The position numbers were made by a program, and so were the translations under genes. From Acheta domesticus (lineage: Eukaryota; Arthropoda; Insecta; Orthoptera; Gryllidae), in NCBI GenBank assembly GCA_031308135.1, contig JAHLJT010008756.1:99722510-99786509 (forward strand): a DNA stretch of 64,000 nucleotides, read 5' to 3'. Position 1 is the stretch's first letter. Each line of letters begins with the position of its first letter. A model generated the notes under the pieces. It searched no databases. It saw nothing but the letters and a program-made list of their open reading frames with translations, and was not told where the DNA came from. Below, piece by piece: positions 11,585 to 22,870 of the stretch.

Positions 11585-14095
11585 TCAGAAGAGAGAATGA
11601 GAATTAGAATGTGTGTGTGAGAGAGAGGGAGAGAATTAGAGGGAGAAAATGAGTGTCGGAGAAAATGATAAAGAAGCGAAGAGAAGGGACAGGCAGAAGA
11701 GTTGAGGAAAAGAGGAGAGGGGAGTAATGGATGAAAGAGTGAGAGAAGTAGAAAGGGACAACTGAGGAATAGAGACAAAGGCAGGAGGAAAAGAGGAAGA
11801 TGAAGAGGGAGAAAGAAGGGACAAAGGAGGGACAAAGGAGGGAGAAAAAAGGTGGAAAGAAGGGAGAAAGGAGGGAGAAAGGAGGGAGAAAGGAGGGAGA
11901 AAAAAGATGGAAAGAAGGGAGAAAGGAGGGAGAAAAAAGGTGGAAAGGAGGGAGAAATGAGGGAGAAAGGAGGGAGAAAGGAGGGAGAAAGGAGGGAGAA
12001 AAGAGGGAGAAAGGAGGGAGAAAGGAGGGAGAGAAGAGGGAGAAAGGAGGGAGAAAAGAGGGAAAAAGGATGGAGAAAGGATGGAGAAAGGATGGAGAAA
12101 GGAGGGAGAAAGGAGGGAGAAAGGAGGAAGAAGAGAGATAGAAACGAGGAAAAAGAGAGTGAGAAAGAAGGGAAAAGAGAGAAAGAATGGCAGAGAACGA
12201 GTGAGAGAGAGAAAGAGTGAGAGACAGAGAAAGAGTGAGAGACAGAGAAAGAGTGAGAGACAGAGAAAGAGTGAGAGACAGAGAAAGAGTGAGAGACAGA
12301 GAAAGAATGAGAGACAGAGAAAGAGTGAGAGACGGAGAAAGAGTGAGAGACGGAGAAAGAGTGAGAGACGGAGAAAGAGTGAGAGACGGAGAAAGAGTGA
12401 GAGACGGAGAAAGAGTGAGAGACGGAGAAAGAGTGAGAGACAGAGAAAGAGTGAGAGACGGAGAAAGAGTGAGAGACGGAGAAGAGTGAGAGAGAGAAAC
12501 AGTGAGAGACGGAGAAACAGTGAGAGACGGAGAAAGAGGGAGAGACGGAGAAAGAGGGAGAGACGGAGAAAGAGGGAGAGACGGAGAAAGAGGGAGAGAC
12601 GGAGAAAGAGGGAGAGACGGAGAAAGAGGGAGAGACGGAGAAAGAGGGAGAGACGGAGAAAGAGGGAGAGACGGAGAAAGAGTGAGAGACGGAGAAAGAG
12701 GGAGAGACGGAGAAAGAGGGAGAGACGGAGAAAGAGGGAGAGACGAAGAAATAGGGAGAGACGGAGAAAGAGGGAGAGGCGGAGAAAGAGGGAGAAACGG
12801 AGAAAGAGGGAGAGACGGAGAAAGAGGGAGAGACGAAGAAAGAGTGAGAGACGAAGAAAGAGGAAGAGAAGAAGAAAGAGGGAGAGACGAAGAAAGAGGG
12901 AGAGACGAAGAAAGAGGGAGAGACGGAGAAAGAGGGAGAGATAGAAAGAGAGAGAGACAGAAAGAGGGAGAGACAGAAAGAGGGAGAGACAGAAAGAGGG
13001 AGATACAGAGAAAGAGAGGAAGACAGAGAAAGAGAGGGAGACAGAGAAAGAGAGGGAGACAGAGAAAGAGAGGGAAACAGGAAGAGGAAGTCACAGAGAA
13101 AGAGGTGGAGCGAAAGGAAGAGAGAAAAAAGAGACAGAAAGGTAGACTGATAAATATGAAAAGAGGAAGATGGAGAGGCCGAAAGGGAGAGACAGAAAGA
13201 GGAAAAGGGGAAAAGAAGAAAATCGGAATTGAGTAAAGAGGAAAAGAGGAACAGAGGAAAAGGGGAACAGAGGAAAAGAGGAACAGAGGAACACAGGGAA
13301 AGAGGAACACAGGGAAAGGGGAACACAGGGAAAGGGGAACACAGGGAAAGAAGAACACAGGGAAAGAGGAACACAGGGAAAGAGGAATACAGGAAAAGAG
13401 GAACACAGGAAAAGACGAACACAGGAAAAGACGAACACAGGAAAAGACGAACACAGGAAAAGAGGAACACAGGAAAAGAGGAACACAGGAAAAGAGGAAC
13501 ACAGGAAAAGAGGAACAAAGGAAAAGAGGAACAAAGGAAAAGAGGAACCCAAGAAAAGTGGTACACAAGAAAAGAGGAACACAGGAAAGAGGTAAGACGG
13601 GAGAGAGAGGGGGAGAAGGAAAAGGGTGAGCAGGAGATCGAAAAGAAGAGAGGAGAGGAAGAGCGAAAAGAGGAGGGGAAAAGCGAGAGTGAAAGGGTAG
13701 GAAGTGTGATTGAAAAAAGGGGAAGAGATGGAGATAGAGAATAAGGGGTGATGGCGGGAGTGGAAAAGAGGAACGGGGAGTGGGATAGGGAAAAAGGCAC
13801 GGAATGAATGAAAATTACGAAGGGAGGAAAAAGGGGAGAAGAAGGAAGAAGGGATGGGGAAGGGAAAGGGTGGGGTAAAGGGAAAGGGGAGGGAGTGAGG
13901 GATAAATATTTTAGGGATAGAGGGATTTAGGAAAGGAGAGCGGGAAAGGGGGATGGAGGGAAGGAAAGAGGGAGGAATAGAAAGAGGATGGTTGAGAATG
14001 TGAAAGAGAAACATTGTGAAAGAGAGACAAAGGGTATGAAAGAACGAGATGAGGTAGGAGGTAGGGGTATGAAAGAAGGAGATGAGATGAGGAGA
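11585..14095. repeat. 2.5-kb polypurine satellite array (11-, 18- and 16-bp units)
   Basis: The + strand is almost entirely A and G. Three zones can be read: 11810-12130 with an 11-bp unit (gagaaaggagg); 12200-12940 with an 18-bp unit (gagacggagaaagaggga), first with T variants and then with G variants; and 13250-13590 with a 16-bp unit (gaacacaggaaaagag). Diffuse purine-rich flanks run to 14095. Because every frame lacks stops, ORFs up to 740 codons arise on both strands (Ser/Phe/Leu/Pro on one, Arg/Glu/Lys on the other). These are by-products of composition. Such tracts can form intramolecular triplexes. Confidence 0.95.
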
Positions 14096-14533
14096 AAGAT
14101 TAAATGAAGTTTTGTTTCTTCTCAGTGGTTTCTTGACATCTCTTCTATCACGTCCAGAAGGTTGTGTTTATAGTAAGTCGAAGCTCTCAGCCAAAATTCC
14201 GAAGAAAAAATCAATTTTTTGGATAGTAATGAATTAAAAAACATGTGAAATAACGGAAGTTGGGTGAAAATCACAACAATGTATCGCTCTCGGCGTTGCA
14301 ATCGAGTCCAATTTTAGTCCGTAAAAACCTTGACTCGCCAACCAATCGTCATAATTGCAGTGCACTCGCTATTCACAAACGACGCTAATGATTTTCCGAA
14401 TTTAGTAAAATACCGCTTCTAGTTTTGCAAATGCGCATAAAATTGCGGTGGTATACAGGCTACGACTCATTTAAAAAATTACAAAAACTTACTTTCTACG
14501 AGGATCTATGCGTCTGACGTCAAAATGTCTGTC

Positions 14534-14716
14534 GCCCGTTTGTTAGGGTACTGCTCACGCATTTGCATGGTGTTGATCACAGAAATCTCGGAAAATTACC
14601 TATCAAAGAAGCTGATCGCTAGAATTCTCCTCATGTCAACGGCTGAATTCTATCTTTCATTCTATCTTCTCCAGACAGCGGCTGATCTAGCTATGTACGA
14701 GTAGTTAGTGTCGATG
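14534..14716 (-). mobile_element. S1 SINE fragment, left arm of an inverted duplication
   Basis: Minus-oriented S1 body sequence. It pairs with 14732-14900 to form arms of about 170-180 bp around a centre of about 15 nt. It has no tRNA head and no tail. Confidence 0.8.
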
Positions 14717-15065
14717 GTCACAGGATTTTCGACACTAACGACCCGTACATAGCTAGATCAGCCGCTGCTTGGAGGACTACATAGAATTCAGCCGCTGACA
14801 TGAGTAGATTTCCAGCAGTCAGCTGCTTTGATCGGTAGTTTTCCGAGATTTCTCTGATCAATACCATGCACATGCCTGAGCAGTACCTTAACAAACGGAC
14901 GACGGACAGCGTACGATCTTACCGTCCTCATCCTTGACCTATCCTCACACTTTACTGAGACACACACTTACTAGCAATACACAACCATATAAGTCGGGAG
15001 CTTAGAGGTTGTCTCGGCTAAAGCTGTGCCACACTGGTGAGAGATATCTGTTTGATGGCAGGACA
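14717..15065 (+). mobile_element. S1 SINE, right arm of the inverted duplication plus body
   Basis: Plus-oriented S1 beginning just inside the head-body junction (ggattttcgacacta) and continuing through the central body (accttaacaaacgg) into the distal body (gccacactggtgagag). The tail is not recognisable. Both arms carry the same derived extra block (about 35 bp ending 'ctgacatgag') that other S1 copies lack, so one arm was copied from the other. Confidence 0.8.
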
Positions 15066-15129
15066 GAACAGAATGTTTCCAGCAGAGTGAAAGATTATAA
15101 GGTGTTCGATCACTATATGGCATTCCTAT

Positions 15130-15320
15130 CTATTTCAGCAGAGAATTCTAGCGAGCGGGTTCTTTGATCGGTAGTTTTCCGTCGTTTCTTCGATCAATGC
15201 CTGGTGAATGTGCGAGCAGTACCCCCTCCAAAAAACGGGCCAGTGACCGTACGTGATATTATCTTCCACTTCCTTGTCCTTCTCCCTCTCCTAAAAACGT
15301 ACACACATGTTCATATGTAT
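15130..15320 (+). mobile_element. S1 SINE, partial
   Basis: Matches the S1 central body: 'gagaattctagcgag', 'tgatcggtagttttccgt', 'gagcagtacc', then the 'cttccttgtcc' region. Head and tail are absent. Confidence 0.7.
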
Positions 15321-15464
15321 TCATTGGGAGAACATCGCCACTTTTCGAGATAAAACATTCATTACAATAAGTGACTATGATAGCAGTTGACGTGCACAGA
15401 AACATCAATGTTTCTATAATTCAATCGTCTGGGTTAGTAAGAATTTTTTAAAAATCAGGCCACC

Positions 15465-16245
15465 ATTTTTACTTTATTATCCTTACTTCGTAAGAAAAAG
15501 TATTGTAATCGTGCGCCGGAAAACCGCGTAAATTTAAAAAAAGATGCTTAAAAGAATGGGGCATTTTCGTTGAAATCCCTATTTTTTCGAAAATTGCAAA
15601 CGTTTTTTTACGGTGACTTTCTACTACTTTAATATTGAAGATATTTTCTCCTTAATCGTATCAGTAGTTGAAAGTCGGATCTTGAAGTAACGTCATGCTC
15701 AATTTTTCGAAAATATGAGTGATTTTCACTTGTTTTTGCGAGAAATTTCTGCATCATTTCTTTAAATTTTCTCTTCATGTGTCAAAGGATGGTAACATAT
15801 GGCGATACTCCCAATTTCGACGAACTATATTTTCGAAAGTTACAAAAAATTAACATTACAAAACTACAAATGTGAGGATAAAAATGTTTGTCTGAAAATC
15901 TTTTTCAAAATCTCAAAGATTCGACTCGCGCCAGATCGACAGGGCTTTCTTCAATTTGAAAAAAATACTACGTATGGTTTAGGCGCTAGTAGTGTTTACA
16001 GACTGACGGACGGACGGAAGTTTTGCTTTCAATTGTTTTTTCGGTATCGAGGACCCATAAAAGAGTGATTCTTGCTACACCACGTGTTAGGGTTTCTTAA
16101 TTTAGCAAGTGCATTTATCCACTTTTTCGTTATCAGGGCCCGGCAATTAATTTTTTTCTGCCGAAAATCCGTCATTTTTTCGCGCCGCATTACATAACTT
16201 TTCCTATACTACGTATAATACTCCGTATATACGTACGTATACGGG
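15465..16245. mobile_element. R1 element with both ends; long inverted termini
   Basis: The left end (cttcgtaagaaaaagtattg, then cgtgcgccggaaaac near 15518) and the right end (16030-16245) are inverted versions of the same R1 terminal block. The right end reads, on the minus strand, a hairpin, then a 'gcgcgaaaaaatgacgg' block, 'gggccctgataacgaaaaag' and 'taacacgtggtgtagc'. The interior holds the R1 central modules with a deletion next to the left end. No coding capacity is seen. Terminal inverted repeats point to a non-autonomous DNA transposon, but I do not recognise the superfamily and saw no clear target-site duplication. Confidence 0.6.
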
Positions 16246-16254
16246 AAAATAAAA

Positions 16255-16620
16255 ACAGAAGGAACTGGGAACGGGACGGCGACGAAGAAAGGGTGCTACA
16301 AAGGATGTGGCGCCGTGTCAGGGGGCCGTGGCGGTTCTTGCTGCCTCCCCCTTCTTGACGTATCCGCGGAGACACTAGGGACAGAAAGTGCAGCGAAAGA
16401 ATAGCACGTGTAGTCCGCTTGAGCTCCTGAAAGTGGTAATTTCTTCTTTCGTTTCGCATACCAGAGGAAGTGCACAGGGCCTGTGGCAAGGCTCCTCTGA
16501 AGAGCGAAGAAGAAGAAAAGGAGAAGGAGGAGAGGCACCAGCAGCTCGCGAAGAGCGCGCAACCGGGCATCGCCCTACACCACCAGCACTTCCCTCACGA
16601 GTAAGGAGCCGCCTCAGTGC
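16255..16620. other. GC-enriched segment, unassigned
   Basis: Moderately GC- and CpG-rich compared with its flanks, with ORFs on both strands and a purine-rich core at 16500-16545. No protein match was recognised. It could be a weak CpG island. Confidence 0.3.
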
Positions 16621-16639
16621 ACACACTTCTTTAAAACGG

Positions 16640-17205
16640 TTTTGTGTTTCCTGTAACAGTTTCTGTTTTCTGAATTACTGCAAACGTTCGATCATTTTTT
16701 TATCTTCCTTGAGTGTAGATCGTACAAAAGAGACATCACTTCACCACAAGTGTATAAAATAAATAAATTTAAGCAGTGAACATTTTCCAAAAGACAATGT
16801 TTACAGAACGTTCACATTTCTGTCAGATTGAGCTGTATTAGCTTTCTTAAATTTTTAAGATTTTTTAAAAATATCAAAACACCACATGGGATGGGATTTT
16901 TGTGAATTGAAAACGTCTTGCAGCGTTTCTCAATCTAAAATGCATAAGCATCATTAGTAAGATTGGAGGTTGGTGGGAGAAACAGCCATAACAACTATGA
17001 CATTTGTTTCAGGACTTTTAATTTTTTTATAATCTTCAGCTTTTGCACTAATTATTGCACAAGTAATACTCTCATGGATTTTAAGATAAAACAAATTTTT
17101 GTTAAGGCAAAAATTGTTCTTAGTGTAAGGTTATTATTCCGGTTTCAATTTTCGGCGGTGACTATTACAACACTGCACTTTTGTAATTTTCTCTGATAGA
17201 ATGAA
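16640..17205. other. AT-rich sequence without recognisable feature
   Basis: Nothing recognised. Confidence 0.45.
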
Positions 17206-17209
17206 TCGA

Positions 17210-17522
17210 TTGAGTAATCTCAGAGCCCATTCCTGCTACCTCTACAGCGACTATAACCAGATAAACCTAGGATTCGAGTCCTGACGGTGGCAAAAGTTCG
17301 ACACTACCCAAATAGCTACATCGAATTCAGCCTCTTTGTGGAGGTGAATTCCAGCAGCCGGCTGAACTGAGCGATAGCTTTCAATGGTTTCTGTAATCAA
17401 TACCAGACAAATGCTGGAGTACAAAAAAACATTACAAACGTGCCACGGACCGCACACGATCTTTCCTTCTTCTTCGTCCTATCCTCTCCCTTCACTTAAA
17501 CGTACTTGTACTTTCACCGGAG
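17210..17522 (+). mobile_element. S1 SINE, interrupted by an R4 MITE
   Basis: The B-box region 'ggattcgagtcc' is at 17270-17281, followed by S1 body modules ('ttcgacacta', 'ccagcagccggctg', 'gccacggaccg'). The match stops near 17522, where the R4 element begins. Confidence 0.7.
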
Positions 17523-17527
17523 ATATA

Positions 17528-17742
17528 TTACTATAAGAAGAGACCGCTTTGACAGCTCCTGCTTACCAACTGCTAGCAGTATAACTGCAAGTTAGGTCCG
17601 TGTACTAACTTTTTCAGGGGTTCGTTTAGAGTTACTTCATTTGTAAATCACTTCATCACTATCTCTAGCAATGCCATGGCCCTGCATGAAGTTCATTTGT
17701 TTCCAGACCTATTAAAGTAGTCGCTTCTTAGAGTAACTCCTG
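17528..17742. mobile_element. R4 short element (MITE-like), copy 1
   Basis: Begins 'ttactataagaagagac' and ends 'gcttcttagagtaa', which are imperfect inverted repeats. Its interior matches 31218-31432 at both ends ('gaccgctttgaca' near the left, 'cttcttagagtaactcct' at the right). At about 215 bp it has no coding capacity. It appears to have inserted into the flanking S1 SINE. Confidence 0.55.
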
Positions 17743-17749
17743 TATACCA

Positions 17750-19030
17750 CACTCTTAGCATTGCGGGAAAGCAGTCGGGTGTTTTGAGCTTGTGTAGACT
17801 GAGGCGGTGTCTCATTGGATGAGATTCTTGAAGGGAGATACAAGCTGACATTTCAGGTAGCTGTCTGTCTGATCATGATGAAACATCATTAAATTTCATG
17901 CTTTTCAATTTTTATTGGGCTGTATGCTATATTTTATTCTCATTTAAATGCTGCAAACCGTTTCTTGCTACTTTTATTAGTTTTTGAGAAAATAACTCTT
18001 TTCTAGGCGAGTGTCAACTGTCAAGTCCTTTGCTTGTGATGCATTTGCTTCAGATGCATTTTCCCGAATTGCGAATTTTGAGCACATTCATCCATGTCAA
18101 ACATCCCAAATCATAAACTATTAAAGTTAATAATATAATTCTTTTTGTAGCATGTAACCAAAGATTTGCTTCCGTGAATGAAGTCCAACAGTTAATCTGT
18201 CGCTAAAATTTTCAGTTTTATGAATTGAAATGTCCGTAATAAATTTGTAAACAATGATTTTTTTGCTAATAATCAAATCCTGACACTTTAGTTTTCATAG
18301 TACCTTTACCATTCTAGTTCATTCACTGGAATATTTAATTGCGATTAATTTAAAAAAGTATCAAAATCTATCAACTTGTTGTAGAGTTACGATGTTTGAA
18401 GTAAAAAATTGAATTTTTGCCATTTATTTATAAACAAATAGGATTTTGTAAAATTGTTTGATCTCTAAAAGCAAAAAAAGCAAATTTGGAAGGGAAGTCA
18501 AAGTAAACCAAAAATTCTAGAATTTTTTCTCAGGTAGACTGTTACCTAAACGTCGGTACCGGATTTCATCATCGAACGGGGAAGGAACACTAACAAAACC
18601 CGCAATAAAAACGTGTTCACACTTACGGGAATAATGACCATTTGAAAATATATTTGTACTAATAATTTATTTATTTTAAATTATTTTGTAATTGTTTAAA
18701 ACAAAGTTACGTAAGAACGATGAACATTAATTTTGTCTCCTGTAAATTTGATTTTTATTACGATATTTTGCCTTCCAACTGTCCATATATTCCTATTCAA
18801 TATTCTCACTTTGCAAAATCTTTCGCAAGTGTTTCACACTGACTCGTTGGTATTAGAAATAATATTTTATGCAAACAAATTCTGAAACAATTATTCAGTG
18901 ATGAATTTGATAAATTTGCTTCTATCCCTATCATTTATACTGTAGTGCAACGGATACTTATAGCGTCATAAATTTGCAGAAGAGAAGGCTTAGCTGCTGA
19001 TATTAATTAAATAATTGGTGAAATACTTTA
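17750..19030. other. AT-rich sequence without recognisable feature
   Basis: No ORF or repeat was recognised. The last 50 bases form a good branch-point and polypyrimidine context for the candidate exon at 19042. Confidence 0.4.
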
Positions 19031-19041
19031 TTCTCTTTCAG

Positions 19042-19095
19042 GGCCGACTGCCCATAAGGAGGCGAAGATGATGTCAAACACGATTTACACTTTCA
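19042..19095 (+). CDS. Candidate 54-bp internal (cassette) exon
   Basis: A strong acceptor (pyrimidine-rich 'ttattctctttcag', AG at 19040-19041) and a consensus donor (ca/gtaagta, GT at 19096) bracket 54 bp. The segment is about 50% GC, against roughly 30% around it. Two of three frames contain stops; the third, entered after two bases, is open throughout and reads PTAHKEAKMMSNTIYTF. The length is a multiple of three, so inclusion would keep the downstream frame. A plausible branch point (ctgat) lies about 50 nt upstream. I do not recognise the peptide. If real, the window lies inside a + strand gene with very long introns. A chance arrangement cannot be excluded. Confidence 0.35.
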
Positions 19096-19217
19096 GTAAG
19101 TACTACTTCTTCGTGAGCTGTTCTTTTAGTATTGCTTCTGAAAAAAAAAACACGTTAAGTGTGTCACTTATTACACTTCACTAAAACTAATTTTTTACTT
19201 TGAAATATCGAAATGTA

Positions 19218-20551
19218 CGAAATGTACGTTCATAAAGTAAGGGCCGTTTGGTCACAGAAAAAAATGTACTCATAAGAAACAAATTTTATTGTCATATTTA
19301 GTTAGGTACAATCTTACTTTACTTCTCTACTTAATCGCCGTTCACTTTTAAGCATTTTTCGTACCGCTGCACCAGCTTCTTTAACCCCTCTGCATAGAAG
19401 CTTGCCGCCTGAGAGTTGAACCAGTTGACAACGGCGTTTTTGAGTCCCTCTTCGGTTTCAAAACGTTGTCCACCGAGCCACTGTTTAAAATGCAAAAAGA
19501 GGAAGTAGTCGCTAGGTGCAAGGTCGGGACTGTACGGTGGGTGGTCAAAAAGTTCCCAACGAAAATTTTGAATTTTCTCATTGGTTTTGGCAGCAGTGTG
19601 AGGACGCGCGTTATCGTGGAGGAGGATTATCCCAGATGACAGTTTCCCGCGGCGTATGTTTTGGATCGCACGTCTCAATTTTTTGAGCGTTTTGCAGTAC
19701 ACGTCAGCTGTAATTGTTGTCCCACGTTCCATGAACTCAACCAAAAGAACACCGTCTTTGTCCCAGAAAACTGTAGCCATCAATTTTCGACTTGTGTACT
19801 GAGTTTGCTTAAACTTTTTCGGTTTTGGTGAAGTTGAGTGTCGCCACTGCATTGATTGCAGTTTTGTTTCTGGGTTGGCGTGGGATACCCACGTCTCGTC
19901 CCCAGTAACAATGTGAGAAAACAAATCATCTCCATCTCGTTGATAACGGGCCAAAAACTTTCGTCCACTAGACATTCTTTGCTCTTTGTGGTGGTCGGTG
20001 AGCATTTTTGGTACCCACCTTGCACACAATTTGCGGTATGCGAGGTTTTCTGTGACAATATTGTAAACAGTAGTGCGTCCAAGTTGAGGACATTTGTCAG
20101 CTGACCACTAATCGTCAATCGACGATCAGATTGCAGTGTTTGGTCCACTTGTGAAACGATTTCATCGGTCTGGATACTGGGCCTGCCACTCCGCTCTTCG
20201 TCATGGACATTTGTTCGGCCATTTTTAAAATCACGGCACCATTGTCTAACCTTTCCTTCACTCATAACTGTAGGTCCGTAAACCAGGCATAACTCCCGAT
20301 GAATTTCAGCAGCCGACGATCCTTTTGCACATAAGAAACGAATCACAGAATGCACTTCACAGTTGGCGGGATCAACGATTTTCGCGGCCATTGTTCTTTG
20401 CATTCACGGACAACAATACGACTTCAGAATCAAAACAAATGACGCTGTAGCTTCGCAATGAGTCAGTAGATGGCGTTGCAGTAGTAAAACTGCTTCGAAG
20501 CGCCAATATTTATATATAAGCAAACGGCCCTTACTTCATGAACGCGCTTCG
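19218..20551 (-). mobile_element. Mariner element, nearly complete
   Basis: Terminal inverted repeats of about 31-33 bp: 19218-19250 and 20521-20551. They share 'cgaa' at the tip and 'gtaagggccgtttg' inside, with 23 of 24 matches over the inner 24 bp. Both ends abut TA (19216-19217 and 20552-20553), the mariner target duplication. Total length is about 1.33 kb, usual for mariner. The transposase is encoded on the minus strand and is broken by a frameshift. Confidence 0.92.
19331..20403 (-). pseudogene. Mariner transposase, one frameshift
   Basis: The transposase binds the terminal repeats and carries out cut-and-paste insertion at TA. The N-terminal part (20403 to about 20095) has the paired helix-turn-helix region (IRFLCAKGSSAAEIHREL, then GKVRQWCRDFKNGRTNVHDEERSGRPS). 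The C-terminal part (to 19331) carries the catalytic triad: TGDETW, HDNARPHTA and YSPDLAPSDYFLF, with 34 residues between the last two aspartates (D34D). The two parts are in different frames; the break is near 20092-20100, where one base is missing, probably from an A run. Including the break, the reading length is about 357 codons, close to the usual 345-355. No other inactivating change is obvious, so this is a fairly young copy. Confidence 0.92.
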
Positions 20552-20559
20552 TATGTTAT

Positions 20560-21880
20560 ACAAAAACCAAATTCACTATTTTTTTATCAATAAAAAAAAG
20601 TGTTACTGTCTAAACAATTTTTGCTACAGCAACCACGTTTGGACTTTTCTTTACCTTTTAAAATTTCACATTCAAAACTCGATAGCTATCATTTGATGAA
20701 TTTGAGCTCTTAAAAATTGCCTAATCTTATAAAATACACCTGTAATGTAAATATTACTGTCTCACAAAATATATTAAATTAGAGTTGGTACATCATCACG
20801 CATTATTGGAAATATAGTTATATCATATTGTATTTTTGTAATTTCTGCCCTACTAACACCTCAGCTATAAGTCAGTAAAATTAAAAATGTGATATATCTT
20901 TTGGCGTCTTTTTATAACTACAATATTTAAGATTTTTCTCAATCAAATTTGTTTTCTTCCATTCGATCTTTAAATAGTGTCAATCAAAATGTTGAGTAAT
21001 TTTGCTGAAAATACAATTAAAAATTACGTACACAAGTTTTTCTTAAATCTGCAAACTTTTTCTAATTTTCAACTGAAACTCGTACGAATTTCATGCAAAC
21101 CTCTAAATTTTCGAAAATTGGAAATGTGCGACTTTATTTTTAATGAGTCGGAAAGATTGTTAAGAAGAAGCTGACGATTGTTGTTTGTTATGTTGTTTGA
21201 TAAGCTAATTCATTGAGTTCGTATTCTAGCGTGGTAAAATATTTTTGAGGGTTGTAACACGTTTGCGTAATGAAGTATCATGATATTACATAAACATGAC
21301 AAATAATGCTAGAAAGAACTGATGTTCCTCCTCATAGTTTTAGCAATTTTTTCTCGAAGAGTGAAAAGTTCCCTTACACGGAATAGACGAAGATTACATT
21401 AAATCTATGATTTTGCAGCAATTGCAAGAGTACGTTATTTTGCTTATAACTTGAATACTTTAAATTTTTGTATAAATATATTCTTATTCAAAAATAAACT
21501 TTCTGAGATCACTTCAATAAGTTTTCGTGTTGGTTTTCTAAAAAATGTTTAGCATCGACAATTCCTTTCAGTTCACCGGGTCTGCATAGAGATTTGACTA
21601 CAGAGGTGAGGCAAGTGTCCACCAGAGAGTGTAAACTAGTATTGCTACAGAAAGGCGCAGACTTTCCCGTATTAGTCTTCTATTTCTTTTGGTCTCGGCC
21701 AGATATTTGGACGTGCCACATATTTTTGCCAGCTATCATTTATCACCACCCAAAGTAGATTTTTTAAAACATTTTCTTAGTTTTTCGCTTTCGTAATAGT
21801 AGAACGGAAATATTATTTTAAGAATATTTAAGAACAGTAAAACCTGGTTCTAAATGGCAAATTAATTTTCTTTGAAAAAT
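20560..21880. other. AT-rich sequence without recognisable feature
   Basis: No gene or repeat was recognised. A weak microexon-like arrangement at 21572-21605 is listed under findings. Confidence 0.4.
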
Positions 21881-21884
21881 TTAG

Positions 21885-22480
21885 AGCCGGTTTTAAGAAA
21901 ATGGCGATTAAACGCTACTGTAAATTTGAAATTTGAAACGCGAAAATGTTTGAGTGTTCCAAAAACTTCATTAAAGTCATTTGAAGTACATCAACTCACA
22001 AATACAACTGAGTTTACAAATTTCTGGAAATGTGCATATTAACGATGTGAGAGATCTTCGAAAAAATACATTTATGTACTTTTTGAGAAAACAAATATTA
22101 AATGCCAAAATGAACTTAGCGTCATATTAAAGAGTCCAACTAGCACTATCCGTTTGAAAAGTTTGAAGAATAAATTTGGAGCCACTTCTGAGAAAACGGC
22201 GTTTGAGCAATTCTGAAAATGCGGAATTTTTATCTAGTTTTCACAGAAAACTATTGAGTTTTCAAGAAACTTTTCTTGACATTACTTAAATCACTTGTAC
22301 TCCTAAATATAATAATGTGAACAAATTGCCGATTTTGTAAATATTAACGACGTGAGAGACACGTAAATTTCATTTCATTTTTGTAATTTTTGAAATAAAT
22401 AAAATAATGGATATGGCGTTTGTCATCTCATAAAATACATTTCGCACTATCCCTACCAAAAGTTTAAAGAACAAATTTGG
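21885..22480. repeat. Two tandem units of about 300 bp within R1-related sequence
   Basis: The blocks 'gagaaaacgg', 'attaacgatgtgagaga' and 'cactatcc...gaa-aaatttggag' recur at an offset of about 300 bp: 21885-22180, 22181-22478, and the start of a third unit at 22479. The units are diverged, so the tandem is old. Confidence 0.65.
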
Positions 22481-22870
22481 AGTCGTTTTTGAGAAAATTT
22501 TGAAAATATCCGGGGGGCTTCATGTAAAGTTCCCCCCCATATTTTATAGAATCTTTTTCAAAATCTTATAGAAACTCTTTTTCAAAATTTTATAGAATCT
22601 TTTCAAAAAGCTTTGACTGGAGCCAGACCAACAGGAGTTTCTTCAATTTAAAGACCTACGTATGGGTTACGCGCTAGTGGTGTTCACAGACGGACGGACA
22701 GACGTACATTTTGCTTTAAATTGGTTTCTCGGTATCAAACAATGACTCCGGCTACATGTGTTAGGGAATTTTGTTTACTTAATTTGGCAACTGGATTTAT
22801 CCTCGTTTTCGTTATCAGGGCCCGGAAATGAATTTTTCTAGCGAAAACATTGGAATTTACTTTTATACAT
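22480..22870 (-). repeat. R1 dispersed repeat, end fragment
   Basis: On the minus strand this carries the R1 left-end modules: 'gggccctgataacgaaaa' (about 22820), the 'cacatgt...gccgg' region, a 'gtccgtccgtctgtgaacacc' block (about 22690) and the 'aagccccccgga' region near 22510. The terminal hairpin is missing. Confidence 0.6.

Noticed and set aside
11578..13800. ORFs of 740 and 654 codons on the minus strand and several long + strand ORFs
   Set aside because: They are open in many frames because the DNA is nearly pure purine on one strand; the proteins are Ser/Phe/Leu/Pro or Arg/Glu/Lys repeats that follow the satellite unit.
14510..14522. Isolated TGACGTCA-like site before the S1 inverted repeat
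   Set aside because: A single 8-mer in AT-rich DNA without a CpG island is expected by chance in a window this size.
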